From contig JAKVON010000011.1 in the NCBI GenBank assembly GCA_022482785.1, positions 1-64,000 on the forward strand: DNA of 64,000 nucleotides. The letters run 5' to 3'. The translations under genes and the position numbers were made by a program. Position 1 is the stretch's first letter, and the number at the start of each line of letters is the position of its first letter. The stretch comes from Atopobiaceae bacterium (GTDB lineage Bacteria > Actinomycetota > Coriobacteriia > Coriobacteriales > Atopobiaceae). Below the pieces are notes generated by a model. The model was not told where the DNA came from, did not search any database, and was given only the letters and a program-made list of their open reading frames with translations. This document shows, one piece after another, positions 42,050-51,388 of the stretch.

Positions 42050-43363
42050 TCAGCTGCAGGTGCGCCAGCGCTCGTCGGTGAGGACGCGGGCGAGGGCCAG
42101 CCCCAAGGGCAGCGCCGCGACGATGAGGCCCGCCTTGATGAGCCAGCCCGTCGCGTCGACGGCGTCGCCCGCGCCCATGTAGTACACGGCGCGGTACATG
42201 TAGAGGCCGGGGACCATGATCACGATGGAGGGCACCGTGAGTGAGATGCGCGGGTAGCCCTTGAGGAGGCCGAGCCTGCTCGCGATGAGGCCGGCGACGA
42301 GCGCGCCGGCGAGCGCCGCCGCGGCAGGCTCCACCCCGGCGACGGACACGAGCTCGAGGCGGAGCGTGTTCGCGACGGCGCCGGCCGCGCCGGCGGTCGC
42401 GCACACGTCCAGGGGGCTGTTGAACATCATGGAGAACCCGAACACCCCGACGAAGCTCATCGCGAGCCTCAGGAGCACCATCACGGGCTCGGAGAGCCCG
42501 AGCGACACGAAGTCGTCGGGAGCGAGGTTCACCCCCATGGCGACGAGCATGGCGACGAACGTCGCGACGAAGATGACGGCGAGGGCATAGACGAGGCGCT
42601 CGATGCCCGAGCGCATGTCGAGCTTCATCAGGTCGAGGCCGCTCGTGATGAGGGGGAATCCCGGGATCACGAAGAGCATGGCCCCGATGTAGCCGGCCTC
42701 GTGGCTCATCGCCCCCGGGATCGCCTGCGCGAGCAGCGTGAGCGAGAGGAGGTACGAGATGCAGGCGAGGGCCACCGAGCAGCAGATGCCGAGGAACTGG
42801 TTGAGGTGACGGTCGAGCATGGCGCGCCTGAGCCAGTTCCCCAGGCCAGCCCCCACGAAGGCGCACGCCATCTCGATGGGCCCGCCACCGAGCAGGAACA
42901 CGAAGGCGGCGCATGCCGCCGCAGAGGCGAGCCCGGCCTGGTACGACGCATAGCGACCCGGCGTGCGCTCGATGGAGTCGAGCAGGGCGTGGGCCTGGCC
43001 GAGGGTCATGCCCGAGGCCTCTGCCTCCATGCGGCCGACCGCGCCGTCCATGAGCATGATCCGATCGGTGTTGACGCCCGAGCTGGGAAGCGAGTGCACC
43101 TCGGTGGCGCTCTCGGCCCCCTCGGCACAGGTGCACTCGATGCTCACGAGGCCGAGGTCGGCGCTGCAGGTGACGCCGAGGGCCCTCGAGACCCGGTTCA
43201 TGCTGTCGCGCACGCGCCAGGCCCCCGTCCCCGCGGAGAGCAGGAGCGCCCCGACGCGGCACACGAGGGTCGCCTTGTCGTCGACGGGCGCCTGCGTGAC
43301 GGGCATGTCCTCGTCGGTCGCACGCTTGCGCCAGCTCATGGGCATGTGGTGGCTCTGTGCCAT
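42050..43363 (-). CDS. ThrE-type threonine/serine exporter (fused two-domain form)
   Basis: A 437-residue membrane protein joining the two halves that are separate YjjP and YjjB in E. coli. The N-terminal soluble part (VCRVGALLLSAGTGAWRVRDSMNRVSRALGV, VNTDRIMLM) is followed by about ten membrane segments: GGGPIEMACAFVGAGLGNWLRRAML, FVIPGFPLITSGLDLMKLDMRSGIERLVYAL, then MFNSPLDVCATAGAAGAVANTLRLEL and TVPSIVIMVPGLYMYRAVYYMGAG. Relatives export Thr/Ser or dicarboxylates. It ends shortly downstream of rarA, 2 nt after its stop. Confidence 0.88.
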   Translation of the reverse strand: MAQSHHMPMSWRKRATDEDMPVTQAPVDDKATLVCRVGALLLSAGTGAWRVRDSMNRVSRALGVTCSADLGLVSIECTCAEGAESATEVHSLPSSGVNTDRIMLMDGAVGRMEAEASGMTLGQAHALLDSIERTPGRYASYQAGLASAAACAAFVFLLGGGPIEMACAFVGAGLGNWLRRAMLDRHLNQFLGICCSVALACISYLLSLTLLAQAIPGAMSHEAGYIGAMLFVIPGFPLITSGLDLMKLDMRSGIERLVYALAVIFVATFVAMLVAMGVNLAPDDFVSLGLSEPVMVLLRLAMSFVGVFGFSMMFNSPLDVCATAGAAGAVANTLRLELVSVAGVEPAAAALAGALVAGLIASRLGLLKGYPRISLTVPSIVIMVPGLYMYRAVYYMGAGDAVDATGWLIKAGLIVAALPLGLALARVLTDERWRTCS

Positions 43364-43365
43364 GT

Positions 43366-44721
43366 CTATTCCTTCCCTTCCTCGTCGCCCAGCCCGGAGC
43401 GGTCGCGGGCCGTCGCCTCGATGCGCCAGGCCTCCCAGCCGCGCGGCCCGGGATGGTAGAAGGCGCCCGCGTCGAGCCCGTCGGGAAGGTAACGCTGGGC
43501 GACCCAGCCGAGAGGGTAGTCATGGGGATAGCGATACGGGCCGTAGGCCTCCGAGCCCGGGCGGTGCCGGTCGCGCAGGTAGCTCGGCACCTCGCGGCGA
43601 GGTCCCGAGCGCACCTCCGCCAGCGCGGCGTCGATGCCGGCCTCCGCCGCGTTGCTCTTCGGGGCGAGCGCCATGTATATGACCGCCTGGGCCAGGTTGA
43701 TGCGGCACTCGGGGTAGCCGATGACCTCCGTCGCCTTGAAGGCGGCCTCGGCCACGAGCAGGGCGTTCGGGTCGGCGTTGCCGATGTCCTCGGAGGCGAG
43801 GATGAAGATGCGACGGGCGATGAACTTGGGGTCCTCGCCGGCGTCGATCATGCGCGCGAGCCAGTAGAGCGCGGCGTCGGGGTCGCTTCCCCGCATCGAC
43901 TTGATGAAGGCCGAGATGACGTCATAGTGCATGTCGCCGGCCTTGTCGTAGGAGAGGCCGCGACGGGGGTTGGCCTCCTCGACCTGGGCGAGCGTGATGC
44001 GTGCGGGATGCTCCCGGGAGGGTGCCGGGGCGCCAGGCGACGTGGGGGCGGCCAGCTGCGCGGCGAGCTCGAGCGAGGTGAGGGAGGCACGGCCGTCGCC
44101 GCCGGCGAGGGTGACGATCGCCGAGCGGGCGTCGCCGTCGAGCACGTAGGCGCCGTCGAGGCCCTCGGCGCTCGCGAGGGCGCGGTCGAGCAGGCGGCTC
44201 ACGTCGTCGTCTCCCAGGGCGGTGAGCTCGACCACCCGCGAGCGGGAGAGCAGCGCGGAGTTCACCTCGAAGTACGGGTTCTCCGTGGTGGCCCCGACGA
44301 GCACCACGATGCGGTCCTCGACGGCATGGAGCAGCGCGTCCTGCTGGGAGCGGTTGAAGCGATGGATCTCGTCGACGAACAGGATCGTGCGCCGGCCGTA
44401 GGAGAGCAGGCGCCGCTCGGCCGCATCGATCTCGCGGCGCAGGTCCTTGACCGTGCCGGTGATGGCGGAGACCTCGACGAACTCGGCGTTCGTGGTGTGG
44501 GCGACGATATGGGCCAGGGTGGTCTTCCCCGTGCCTGCCGGCCCGTAGAGGATGACCGAGGAGAGGGCGTCGTGCTCGATGGCGCTGCGCAGCCAGGAGC
44601 CGGGGCCGACCGCCTGGTCCTGGCCCACGAAGCCGTCGAGCGACTCGGGGCGGACCCGCACCGCCAGGGGTGCGGACGCGCGACGCTGCTCGCGGTCGAT
44701 GTCATCGAAAAAGGAGTCCAT
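43366..44721 (-). CDS. rarA: Replication-associated recombination ATPase RarA/MgsA
   Basis: AAA+ ATPase of the clamp-loader type acting at stalled forks. The 451 residues have RVRPESLDGFVGQDQAVGPGSWLR, Walker A LYGPAGTGKTTLAHI (58-72), Walker B ILFVDEIHRFNRSQQDALL, sensor 1 GATTENPYFEVNSALLSRSRV and the C-terminal domain with SFIKSMRGSDPDAALYWLARMI-like sequence. The ATG at 44721 lacks a ribosome site but follows TACAAT by 7 nt, compatible with a leaderless transcript; an ATG at 44751 is less conserved. Confidence 0.93.
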   Translation of the reverse strand: MDSFFDDIDREQRRASAPLAVRVRPESLDGFVGQDQAVGPGSWLRSAIEHDALSSVILYGPAGTGKTTLAHIVAHTTNAEFVEVSAITGTVKDLRREIDAAERRLLSYGRRTILFVDEIHRFNRSQQDALLHAVEDRIVVLVGATTENPYFEVNSALLSRSRVVELTALGDDDVSRLLDRALASAEGLDGAYVLDGDARSAIVTLAGGDGRASLTSLELAAQLAAPTSPGAPAPSREHPARITLAQVEEANPRRGLSYDKAGDMHYDVISAFIKSMRGSDPDAALYWLARMIDAGEDPKFIARRIFILASEDIGNADPNALLVAEAAFKATEVIGYPECRINLAQAVIYMALAPKSNAAEAGIDAALAEVRSGPRREVPSYLRDRHRPGSEAYGPYRYPHDYPLGWVAQRYLPDGLDAGAFYHPGPRGWEAWRIEATARDRSGLGDEEGKE

Positions 44722-44826
44722 GTCGTTAATTGTACGGCACGTGGGACGCACCAGACGGTATCCTCATGTAAACTCTAGCGCATCGCGGATATTTCGAGTC
44801 GATGCCCGACGACGAGAGGAGCTGCC

Positions 44827-45615
44827 ATGGCCGCGAGATCCGCAGGCACCGACGTTCGGCCGGTCATCGGCATATGCTCCCGTCCCGACGAGTCGGACGA
44901 GCACGCGGTCGTCTCGAACGACTACTCCGACTGCATCGCGCAGGCGGGTGGCATCCCCGTGGCCCTGCCCATCGGCAACGCGGCCACGGGCATGGCCTGG
45001 GAGCTCGCCGAGCGCCTCGACGGCCTCGTGCTCACGGGCGGCGGCGACGTCTGTCCCCAGAGCTTCGGCGGGCATGCCTACGCCGAGGGGACCTGCGCCC
45101 CGCTCGAGGGGCTCCTGCCCTGCCGCGACGAGTTCGAGTGCGCCATGGCCATCTATGCCTGGCAGAACGACCTCCCGACGCTGGGGATCTGCCGCGGGGC
45201 CCAGGTGATGAACGTGAGCCGTGGGGGCACGCTCGTGCGCGACGTCACCGAACAGGGACATCCCGCCACGCTCGCCCACTACATGCGGGAGCCGTACGAC
45301 CGGCCCCAGCACACCATCGAGCTCGTGCGGGGAAGCGGCCTGGCGAATCTGCTCGGCGTGACCGAGCTCGAGGTCAACTCCATCCACCACCAAGCCATCT
45401 CGACCCCCGCACCAGACGGCCGCATCGTCGCCTACGCGCTCGACGGCACCCCCGAGGCCATCGAGTTCGACGGGCGCTCGTTCTTCGTGGGCGTCCAGTG
45501 GCACCCGGAGATCCTCCGGTCGACCCCCCAGGTCTTCGACGCGCTCGTGGGAGCCGCGCGGCGGCACATGAGCTGGGGAAAGCCAGCAGAGGGCCAGCTC
45601 GCGAACGCATCTTGA
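44827..45615 (+). CDS. Class I glutamine amidotransferase, PuuD-like
   Basis: A 262-residue peptidase C26 family protein: PVIGICSRPD at the start, LTGGGDVCPQSFGG, nucleophile Cys122 in LGICRGAQVMNV, and His226/Glu228 in GVQWHPEIL. PuuD and relatives hydrolyse gamma-glutamyl-GABA or similar gamma-glutamyl amides. The start has GAGAGGAGCTGCC ahead. It lies 35 nt upstream of an OPT transporter on the same strand, which suggests uptake and cleavage of gamma-glutamyl peptides as a joint function (inference). Confidence 0.87.
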   Translation: MAARSAGTDVRPVIGICSRPDESDEHAVVSNDYSDCIAQAGGIPVALPIGNAATGMAWELAERLDGLVLTGGGDVCPQSFGGHAYAEGTCAPLEGLLPCRDEFECAMAIYAWQNDLPTLGICRGAQVMNVSRGGTLVRDVTEQGHPATLAHYMREPYDRPQHTIELVRGSGLANLLGVTELEVNSIHHQAISTPAPDGRIVAYALDGTPEAIEFDGRSFFVGVQWHPEILRSTPQVFDALVGAARRHMSWGKPAEGQLANAS

Positions 45616-45650
45616 GGCCCGCTTCGCACCACGCCAGGACAGAGAACCGA

Positions 45651-47369
45651 ATGGAAGAGGGACGACGCATCATGCAGAACAACCAACTGAACGCCCAGGG
45701 CTCGGCCGGCCGCGGGCTCACGGTCCGCTCGCTCGTCATCGGGGCCGTCGGGTCTGCCATCCTCACCGCCAGCTCGATGTACATCGCCCTCAAGATGGGG
45801 GCGCTGCCCTGGCCCATCGTCTTCGCCGCCCTCGCGAGCGTGCTCACGCTCCGGGCCTTCGGCTCGAGGAACCTCCACGAGGCGAACATCACGCATGCGG
45901 CCATGAGCGCCGGCTCGATGGTCGCCGGCGGCCTCGCCTTCACGATTCCCGGGCTCTGGATGCTCGGGTCGGGCGCACAGGTGAGCCTTCCCGAGGTCAT
46001 GTGCGCGGCGCTTGCCGGCACGGTGCTCGGGCTCGTCGCCTGCGCGGCGCTCCAGCCCTACTTCATCTGCGAGCGCAAGCTCCCCTACCCCATCGGGCTC
46101 TCCGCGGCCGAGACCCTCAAGGCGACGAGCGACACGGGGGCCAGCAACGGTAGGGCGCTCTTCGGCGGGCTCGGCATCTCGGCCGCCTGGGCCGTGCTGA
46201 GAGACGTCCTCGGCGTCCTCCCCGCTCGGCTCCTCGCCACAGCGGCCATCCCCAACGTCGCCTTCGGCCTCTACGACTCGCCCATGATCGCCGCCGTCGG
46301 CTTCGTCGTCGGGGTGGTCCCCACCGGCGTGTGGTTCCTCGGCGCGCTCGTCGGCAACTTCGGCATCGCCTGGGGGCTCCCCGCCCTGGGCGTCACCGAC
46401 CTCGCCACCGCCGACGCCATGCGCTCGAGTGCCGGGCTCGGCCTCATGCTGGGGGTCGGGGCCGGCATCATCGCCGTCAACCTCGTGCCCGCCGCGGCAA
46501 GGGCGCTGCGCGGGAGGGGCGCGGAGGGCAAGCCGGACGCCGGCACGGCCGACGCCGACGGGCATCGCCGCCTCGTGACCCCCCTGGGCGCCGTCGCCCT
46601 CGCCAGCGCGGCCGTCGCCCTCGTCGCCGCGACCGCCCTCGGCCTGGGAGTCCTCCCCTCGATAGCCCTCGTCCTCGGTGCCTGGTTCGCGGTCTACCTC
46701 TCCGGGTGGCTCACGGGCACGACGGGAATCAATCCCATGGAGATCTTCGGCGTCATGGTCCTCCTGCTCGTCCAGCTCCTGAGCCACGAGGCCACGCTCG
46801 AGACGCTCTTCCTCGCCTCCGCCGTCACGGCGGTGGCCTGCGGCATCGGCGGCGACGTGATGAACGACCTCAAGGCGGGCGACATCATCGGCACCGACCC
46901 CAAGGAGCAGTTCTGCGGCATGTGCGTGGGCGGCATCGTGGGCGCCGTGGTGGCGTCGCTCCTTCTCATGGCGCTCTACGCCACCTATGGGCCAGGCGCC
47001 TTCGGCGCCCACGGCGACGGCACCTTCGTCGCGGCGCAGGCGAGCGTCGTGGCCGCGATGGCCGGCGGCATCCCCCATGTTCCCGCCTTCGTCGCGGGAG
47101 TTGTCGCGGGCCTCGTGCTCGCCTGCCTCAGACTGCCCGTGATGACGCTCGGACTCGGCGTCTACCTGCCGTTCTACATCTCGGCAGGGGCAGCGGCGGG
47201 CGCGGTCGTCCGGCTCGTCTTCGACCGTGCGCACAAGGGGCGCGACGAGGGGGAGACGGCCGATGCCGAGGCCCGCGGCCAGGCGGTCGCGGCGGGCGTG
47301 CTCGGAGGCGAGAGCCTCGTGGGCGTCGTCGTCGCGCTCGTGTCGTTCGCCACGATGCTCGCGGGGTGA
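45651..47369 (+). CDS. OPT family oligopeptide transporter
   Basis: About 572 residues and 14 or more membrane segments. The start RSLVIGAVGSAILTASSMYIALKMGALPWPIVFAA, the middle NITHAAMSAGSMVAGGLAFTIPGLWML, and the C-terminal DVMNDLKAGDIIGTDPKEQF with LPVMTLGLGVYLPFYIS are characteristic of bacterial OPT/YSL members (EspB-like). The ATG at 45651 or one at 45672 could start it. Family substrates are peptides or metal chelates. Cotranscription with the upstream amidotransferase is likely. It converges on the next gene with 7 nt between. Confidence 0.9.
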   Translation: MEEGRRIMQNNQLNAQGSAGRGLTVRSLVIGAVGSAILTASSMYIALKMGALPWPIVFAALASVLTLRAFGSRNLHEANITHAAMSAGSMVAGGLAFTIPGLWMLGSGAQVSLPEVMCAALAGTVLGLVACAALQPYFICERKLPYPIGLSAAETLKATSDTGASNGRALFGGLGISAAWAVLRDVLGVLPARLLATAAIPNVAFGLYDSPMIAAVGFVVGVVPTGVWFLGALVGNFGIAWGLPALGVTDLATADAMRSSAGLGLMLGVGAGIIAVNLVPAAARALRGRGAEGKPDAGTADADGHRRLVTPLGAVALASAAVALVAATALGLGVLPSIALVLGAWFAVYLSGWLTGTTGINPMEIFGVMVLLLVQLLSHEATLETLFLASAVTAVACGIGGDVMNDLKAGDIIGTDPKEQFCGMCVGGIVGAVVASLLLMALYATYGPGAFGAHGDGTFVAAQASVVAAMAGGIPHVPAFVAGVVAGLVLACLRLPVMTLGLGVYLPFYISAGAAAGAVVRLVFDRAHKGRDEGETADAEARGQAVAAGVLGGESLVGVVVALVSFATMLAG

Positions 47370-47376
47370 CGGCGCC

Positions 47377-48654
47377 CTACGCCCAGCCCGGGTCGAGCCG
47401 GTCGAAGTAGCCCCGGGTGCGGAAGAGCTCCCTCGCCTCCGGGAACAGCCGCTCGCAGAGGGCCATGAAGTAGTCGTCGGTCATGGAGGAGAGGTAGTCG
47501 ACCACGGCGAGGTCGAGGTCCGACTGCCAGTCGTAGCCATGTCCATAGGGGCCGAGGTAGCTCGCGAGCTCGGCGATGTGATGCTTGAAGATGGGAGAGC
47601 GCTCGTCCCCGGCCTCGAGGTCGGCGCGGAGCCGCTCGTAGAGCATCTCGAAGAGCTCGCCGATGGCGGCGGCTCGCTCTCCCGTGATCTCGCTCGCGCC
47701 ATAGACGAGCTCGTAGTTCTCGCGCTTGGCGCGGGCGAGCTCATGGAACGCCTCCTCGCTCATCTGGATGCGCGAGCGCCCGAAGCTGTGCTCGATGACG
47801 TCGGTGACGAAGGCCGAGAGGGCCCAGGCGTTGTAGGCCCCGCCCAGCCCGTCCGCGAAGGCGCCGGGCTCGACGAGCTTGGCGCGGATGGCGTCCTGGC
47901 GGTCCTTTCCCACGTAGGCGATGATGTCCGCGAGACGCACGACGCATCCCTCGAGGGTCATCGGGCGGAGATGCCCGATCGCCGCCTTGCCCGAAGCCCA
48001 GCACCCCTCCACGGTCGCGTCGAAGCCGTCCGGCCCGTCGAACCCCGAGAGCTCGCTCGTGCGCAGGACCTGCTGCTCGAACTCGCCGTTGTGGCAGATG
48101 ACGCCGTCGAGCGTCTGGAGCGAGAGGTTGCGCCCGTAGAGGACGTCGAGGACCCGCACGCTCTGGACGTTATGGAAGAACCACCGACCCGTGCGGGCGT
48201 GGTAGGAGTCGTTCAGGAAGCGCTCCCCCGCATGGCCGAAGGGGGTGTGGCCGATGTCGTGGCCCAGGGCGATCGCGTTCACGAGGTCGAGGTCGAGCCC
48301 GAGCGCCGAGCCGATGTCGAGCGCCACGCGCGCGACGAGCTGCACGTGGAGGCCGCGCCGAGTGATGTCGTCGTTCGCGGCGAACGAGAAGACCTGCGTC
48401 TTGCCCGCGAGCCGGTTGTAGCTGGGAAGGTGCATGATCTTCTCGGCGTCACGCACGTATGCGGGGCGGGCGGGCGTCTCGCGGTCGCGAGGGGCGTCCT
48501 CGCGGCGGACGGCATCTGCGCCGCGAGCGGCGTACGGGCTCCTCCCGCCGGCGGAGCGCAGGTCGCGAACGGCCTGTGCCACCTCGTCGGACAGCTCGTG
48601 CGCCAGGTTGGGTGCCAACGGGTTCTGCGCGCCGGCAACGGTTGACTCGCTCAT
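47377..48654 (-). CDS. dgt: dGTP triphosphohydrolase-like HD protein
   Basis: A 425-residue HD-domain protein of the Dgt family: RDAEKIMHLPSYNRLAGKTQVFSFAANDDITRRGLHVQLVARVA with His103, His132-Asp133 in ALGHDIGHTPFGHAGE, HNVQSVRVLD and LEGCVVRLADIIAYVGKDRQDA with the last Asp. The family trims dNTP pools. The N-terminal 60 residues are charged and poorly conserved. The leader is short: a -10-like TAGGGT lies about 20 nt upstream of the ATG with AAAGGAG between. Confidence 0.85.
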   Translation of the reverse strand: MSESTVAGAQNPLAPNLAHELSDEVAQAVRDLRSAGGRSPYAARGADAVRREDAPRDRETPARPAYVRDAEKIMHLPSYNRLAGKTQVFSFAANDDITRRGLHVQLVARVALDIGSALGLDLDLVNAIALGHDIGHTPFGHAGERFLNDSYHARTGRWFFHNVQSVRVLDVLYGRNLSLQTLDGVICHNGEFEQQVLRTSELSGFDGPDGFDATVEGCWASGKAAIGHLRPMTLEGCVVRLADIIAYVGKDRQDAIRAKLVEPGAFADGLGGAYNAWALSAFVTDVIEHSFGRSRIQMSEEAFHELARAKRENYELVYGASEITGERAAAIGELFEMLYERLRADLEAGDERSPIFKHHIAELASYLGPYGHGYDWQSDLDLAVVDYLSSMTDDYFMALCERLFPEARELFRTRGYFDRLDPGWA

Positions 48655-48667
48655 GTTCGGCTCCTTT

Positions 48668-48688
48668 CGGCACTACCCTACCGCAACG
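48668..48688 (-). promoter_or_regulatory. Promoter-like element upstream of dgt
   Basis: TAGGGT at 48680-48675 on the minus strand, in the context GGTAGGGTAGTGCCG, stands at -10 distance from a start point about 14 nt before the dgt ATG. It shares 20 of 21 bases with the element ahead of the AroB-like gene (31299-31319). Confidence 0.45.
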
Positions 48689-48712
48689 GGACGACAGTAT
48701 TGCGGGGATGGC

Positions 48713-48741
48713 TTGACAGCATATCCTCGTGATATCACTAT
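48713..48741 (+). promoter_or_regulatory. SPFH-RHH operon promoter with palindromic operator
   Basis: A perfect -35 TTGACA (48713-48718) is followed after 17 bp by CACTAT (48736-48741), a poor -10. A perfect 10-bp palindrome GTGATATCAC (48729-48738) lies across the end of the spacer and the -10, and ATATC...GATAT repeats it at larger scale (48721-48735). It is placed to be an operator; the downstream ribbon-helix-helix protein is the obvious candidate to bind it. Confidence 0.5.
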
Positions 48742-48801
48742 GGTTTCAAGAACGGGACGAGAGCCAGTCCGTCGTGGCCTGGCGCGGAGAGAGGAGACAG
48801 G

Positions 48802-49734
48802 ATGAGCGTCGAGAAGAGGGGGCACTCCGCAAGTGGGTGGTCGATGCTGGTGGTCGTGATCGTCGCCTTCGCCGCGAGCGTGGCGCTCTTCGTCATGGGC
48901 CAGGTCGGTCGCACGAACCTGGCCCTCGAGGTCACGGCGTGCGCGGTCTTCGTCCTCGCATGCTTCGCCGCCAACGGCTTCTTCACCGTGCAGCCCGGCC
49001 AGGCGCGCGTGTGCGTGCTCTTCGGCAAGTACGCGGGCACGGTGCGCGAGGAGGGCCTGCGCTGGGCGAATCCCCTCTACGCCCGGAACGTCCGCGCCTC
49101 GACGAGCTTCGCCAGGAAGGGCGAGGCGGCCAAGGTCTCCGTCAGGGCCCGGACCCTGAACGGCGAGCACCTCAAGGTCAACGACAAGATGGGCAACCCC
49201 ATCGAGATCGCCAACGTCGTCGTCTGGCACGTCGAGGACACCGCCAAGGCATGCTTCGACGTCGACGACTACGAGTCGTTCGTCGACATGCAGGCCGAGA
49301 CCGCGCTCCGGCACGTCGCCAGCGTCTATGCGTACGACCACATGGAGGACGACTCCGAGAGCTCGAAGACGATCACGCTGCGCTCGAACATCGAGGAGAT
49401 CTCCGAGGCCCTCAAGAGGGAGCTGGGCCAGAGGTTCGCCCCGGCCGGCGTCGCCGTCGACGACGCCCGCCTCACCCACCTCGCCTACGCCCCCGAGATC
49501 GCCCAGGCGATGCTTCGCCGCCAGCAGGCCGAGGCCATCATCGCCGCACGCAAGAAGATCGTCGAGGGGGCGGTCTCCATGGTCGACATGGCCGTGAAGC
49601 AGCTCTCGTCGAGCGGCACGATCGACCTCGACGACGAGCGGAAGGCGTCCATGGCGTCGAACCTCATGGTGGTGCTCTGCGGCGAGTCCGAGGCGCAGCC
49701 CGTCGTGAACGCCGGCACGCTCTACCAGGGATAG
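48802..49734 (+). CDS. SPFH/Band 7 domain membrane protein
   Basis: 310 residues: two N-terminal hydrophobic segments (about 13-60), then an SPFH domain beginning [36 protein letters not shown] and running through [39 protein letters not shown], then a helical region [42 protein letters not shown] proteins scaffold membrane microdomains and can assist proteases; no partner protease or NfeD gene is present. RBS GAGAGGAGACAGG precedes the ATG. The next gene starts 10 nt after the stop. Confidence 0.88.
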   Translation: MSVEKRGHSASGWSMLVVVIVAFAASVALFVMGQVGRTNLALEVTACAVFVLACFAANGFFTVQPGQARVCVLFGKYAGTVREEGLRWANPLYARNVRASTSFARKGEAAKVSVRARTLNGEHLKVNDKMGNPIEIANVVVWHVEDTAKACFDVDDYESFVDMQAETALRHVASVYAYDHMEDDSESSKTITLRSNIEEISEALKRELGQRFAPAGVAVDDARLTHLAYAPEIAQAMLRRQQAEAIIAARKKIVEGAVSMVDMAVKQLSSSGTIDLDDERKASMASNLMVVLCGESEAQPVVNAGTLYQG

Positions 49735-49743
49735 CAGGGCCCG

Positions 49744-49965
49744 ATGTCTGCCCGCAAGCAGTATCCGCTGAGGATCGCGCCGGAGGTCTGGGAGGCCGTC
49801 GAGAGGTGGGCGGCCGACGACATGAGGAGCGCGAACGCCCAGGTCGAATACCTGCTGCGCGACGAGCTCAGGCGCGCGGGACGGGAGCCCTCTCCCCCCG
49901 CGCGCACGGCGCGCGGCGCGCGGGGCGAGACCGACGGGAACGGTACGGAAAGGCCACGCCCGTAG
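49744..49965 (+). CDS. Small ribbon-helix-helix (Arc-type) protein
   Basis: 73 residues. [41 protein letters not shown] matches the Arc/MetJ ribbon-helix-helix pattern: a short strand (PLRI), helix A, a turn and helix B. A Pro/Arg/Gly-rich tail follows. It starts 10 nt after the SPFH stop, an arrangement that suggests co-expression; it may bind the operon promoter palindrome. No toxin gene is adjacent, so a toxin-antitoxin role is unsupported. Confidence 0.75.
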   Translation: MSARKQYPLRIAPEVWEAVERWAADDMRSANAQVEYLLRDELRRAGREPSPPARTARGARGETDGNGTERPRP

Positions 49966-49971
49966 CCCGCC

Positions 49972-51333
49972 CTACTCGTCCACGACGAGGCAGCCCATGT
50001 TGAGCCGCCCCGTCCATTCCCCTATCGTCGCCGCGTAGCCGCAGCGCGTGAAGACCCCCGCGAAGCGGCCGTCGAAGAGGTAGAGGCCCTCCATGTTGTT
50101 GGCGGGGGCGAAGTCGAGCGGGTCGGCCCCATCCGGGAGCCTGCCACCAACGATGCAGGGCGTCGCGTACTGCCTCGCATAGGCCTGGACGACGCCTCCG
50201 TGGGCGGCGAGCTCCGCGAGCGTCCCGGCCCACCCGTCATCGGTCGCGTCGAGTCCGGCCACGACGCCCACGGCGTTGTAGCCGCCTGCGGGCTTCGCGA
50301 TCCAGCGGTCCTTCTCGGAGAAGCGCGCGAGGTCCGTCTGGGGCGTGAGGATCTCGGTATAGGGCACATGGGCATGGACGAACTCGACCTCGTCCGGCGA
50401 GAGGGTCTCCTTCGCCGCATCGCCCCAGAGGACGGCGAATATCGTCTTCGTGGCGCAGGGCCAGGTGCGGAACGACCCCACGACGCACGCGGCGCCGGAG
50501 CGCGCCGCCTCCACGAGCGCATCCGCCCCCGGGCAGGGCTTCTCGAGCATCTCGCTCGTGACGGCGCGACGCCACACGCAGTCGATGGGCCCGACGCCGT
50601 CGCAGAGGCGGCCACTCCCGTCGAGGCGGAGGTCCCTGATGTCTGCGAAGCGCGCCTCGCACCCACGCGCGCGGAAGATGGCGCAGAGGTCGTCCACCTC
50701 GTCGTGGCTCGCCGACTCGTCGTAGTCGACGAAGGCGACCGCGGGCTCGACGCTCGGGCGGCCGTTCTTGCCGGCCCCCTCCCAACTCCCATAGGTCGCG
50801 AGCACCGCGTCCACCGCCATGCCCGTGACGTCGAACGTCCTCACGCCAGGATGCCTCCGCGAGAACTCGGCGTAGGTGGCCGTCCGCTGGATGGCGCGCG
50901 TGACCTCGACCGTCGTGGTCATGCCCGCCGAGCCGTCGGTGTTGAGCTCGCAGAACTGGTAGCCGCCCGTGTCCTCGTCGAGGAAGATGTCGACGCGGGC
51001 GATGGGAATGAGCCGCTCGTAGCCTGCCTCGACGAGGCAGAGCCGCTCCATCTCGGGAGAGAGGGCGAAGGATGCGCGGAACGAGGCGTCATCGAGGAAG
51101 CGACGGGTCACCTTGTCCATGATCGTGCCCATGGTCTCGGCCGCGTCGCGAACGAGCCCGACGTCTGCCGCCGAGTAGATCTTGGGGCTCATCGCCCAGG
51201 AGACGGGACCCCCGTGGTAGAGGGCCTTGGTGCCGGCAAGGTAGTCGTCGCCCGCGGCGCGCGACTCGACGTCGCCGCCGAGCGTGCGGCAGATCTCGCA
51301 GAACTCGTCCTCTAGCTCCCGACCCTTGAGCAT
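49972..51333 (-). CDS. Glutathionylspermidine synthase-like ATP-grasp protein
   Basis: 453 residues from ATG 51333, which has GAAGGGG 7 nt upstream. IARVDIFLDEDTGGYQFCELNTDGSAGM corresponds to the conserved ELNTD segment of the glutathionylspermidine synthase preATP-grasp family, and KDRWIAKPAGGYNAVGVVAG and NNMEGLYLFDGRFAGVFTRCGY to the nucleotide-binding end. The amidase half of true glutathionylspermidine synthase is absent. It probably forms an amide bond between a carboxylate and an amine, substrates unknown. It stands alone, convergent with the RHH gene. Confidence 0.72.
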   Translation of the reverse strand: MLKGRELEDEFCEICRTLGGDVESRAAGDDYLAGTKALYHGGPVSWAMSPKIYSAADVGLVRDAAETMGTIMDKVTRRFLDDASFRASFALSPEMERLCLVEAGYERLIPIARVDIFLDEDTGGYQFCELNTDGSAGMTTTVEVTRAIQRTATYAEFSRRHPGVRTFDVTGMAVDAVLATYGSWEGAGKNGRPSVEPAVAFVDYDESASHDEVDDLCAIFRARGCEARFADIRDLRLDGSGRLCDGVGPIDCVWRRAVTSEMLEKPCPGADALVEAARSGAACVVGSFRTWPCATKTIFAVLWGDAAKETLSPDEVEFVHAHVPYTEILTPQTDLARFSEKDRWIAKPAGGYNAVGVVAGLDATDDGWAGTLAELAAHGGVVQAYARQYATPCIVGGRLPDGADPLDFAPANNMEGLYLFDGRFAGVFTRCGYAATIGEWTGRLNMGCLVVDE

Positions 51334-51388
51334 GGCAGACCCCTTCCCTCGGATGCACCAAGGGTACACCCGAGGGAAGGTCCGGCGG

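Noticed and set aside
48721..49965. Toxin-antitoxin system
   Set aside because: The ribbon-helix-helix protein resembles some antitoxins, but its partner is a 310-residue SPFH membrane protein, not a small toxin.
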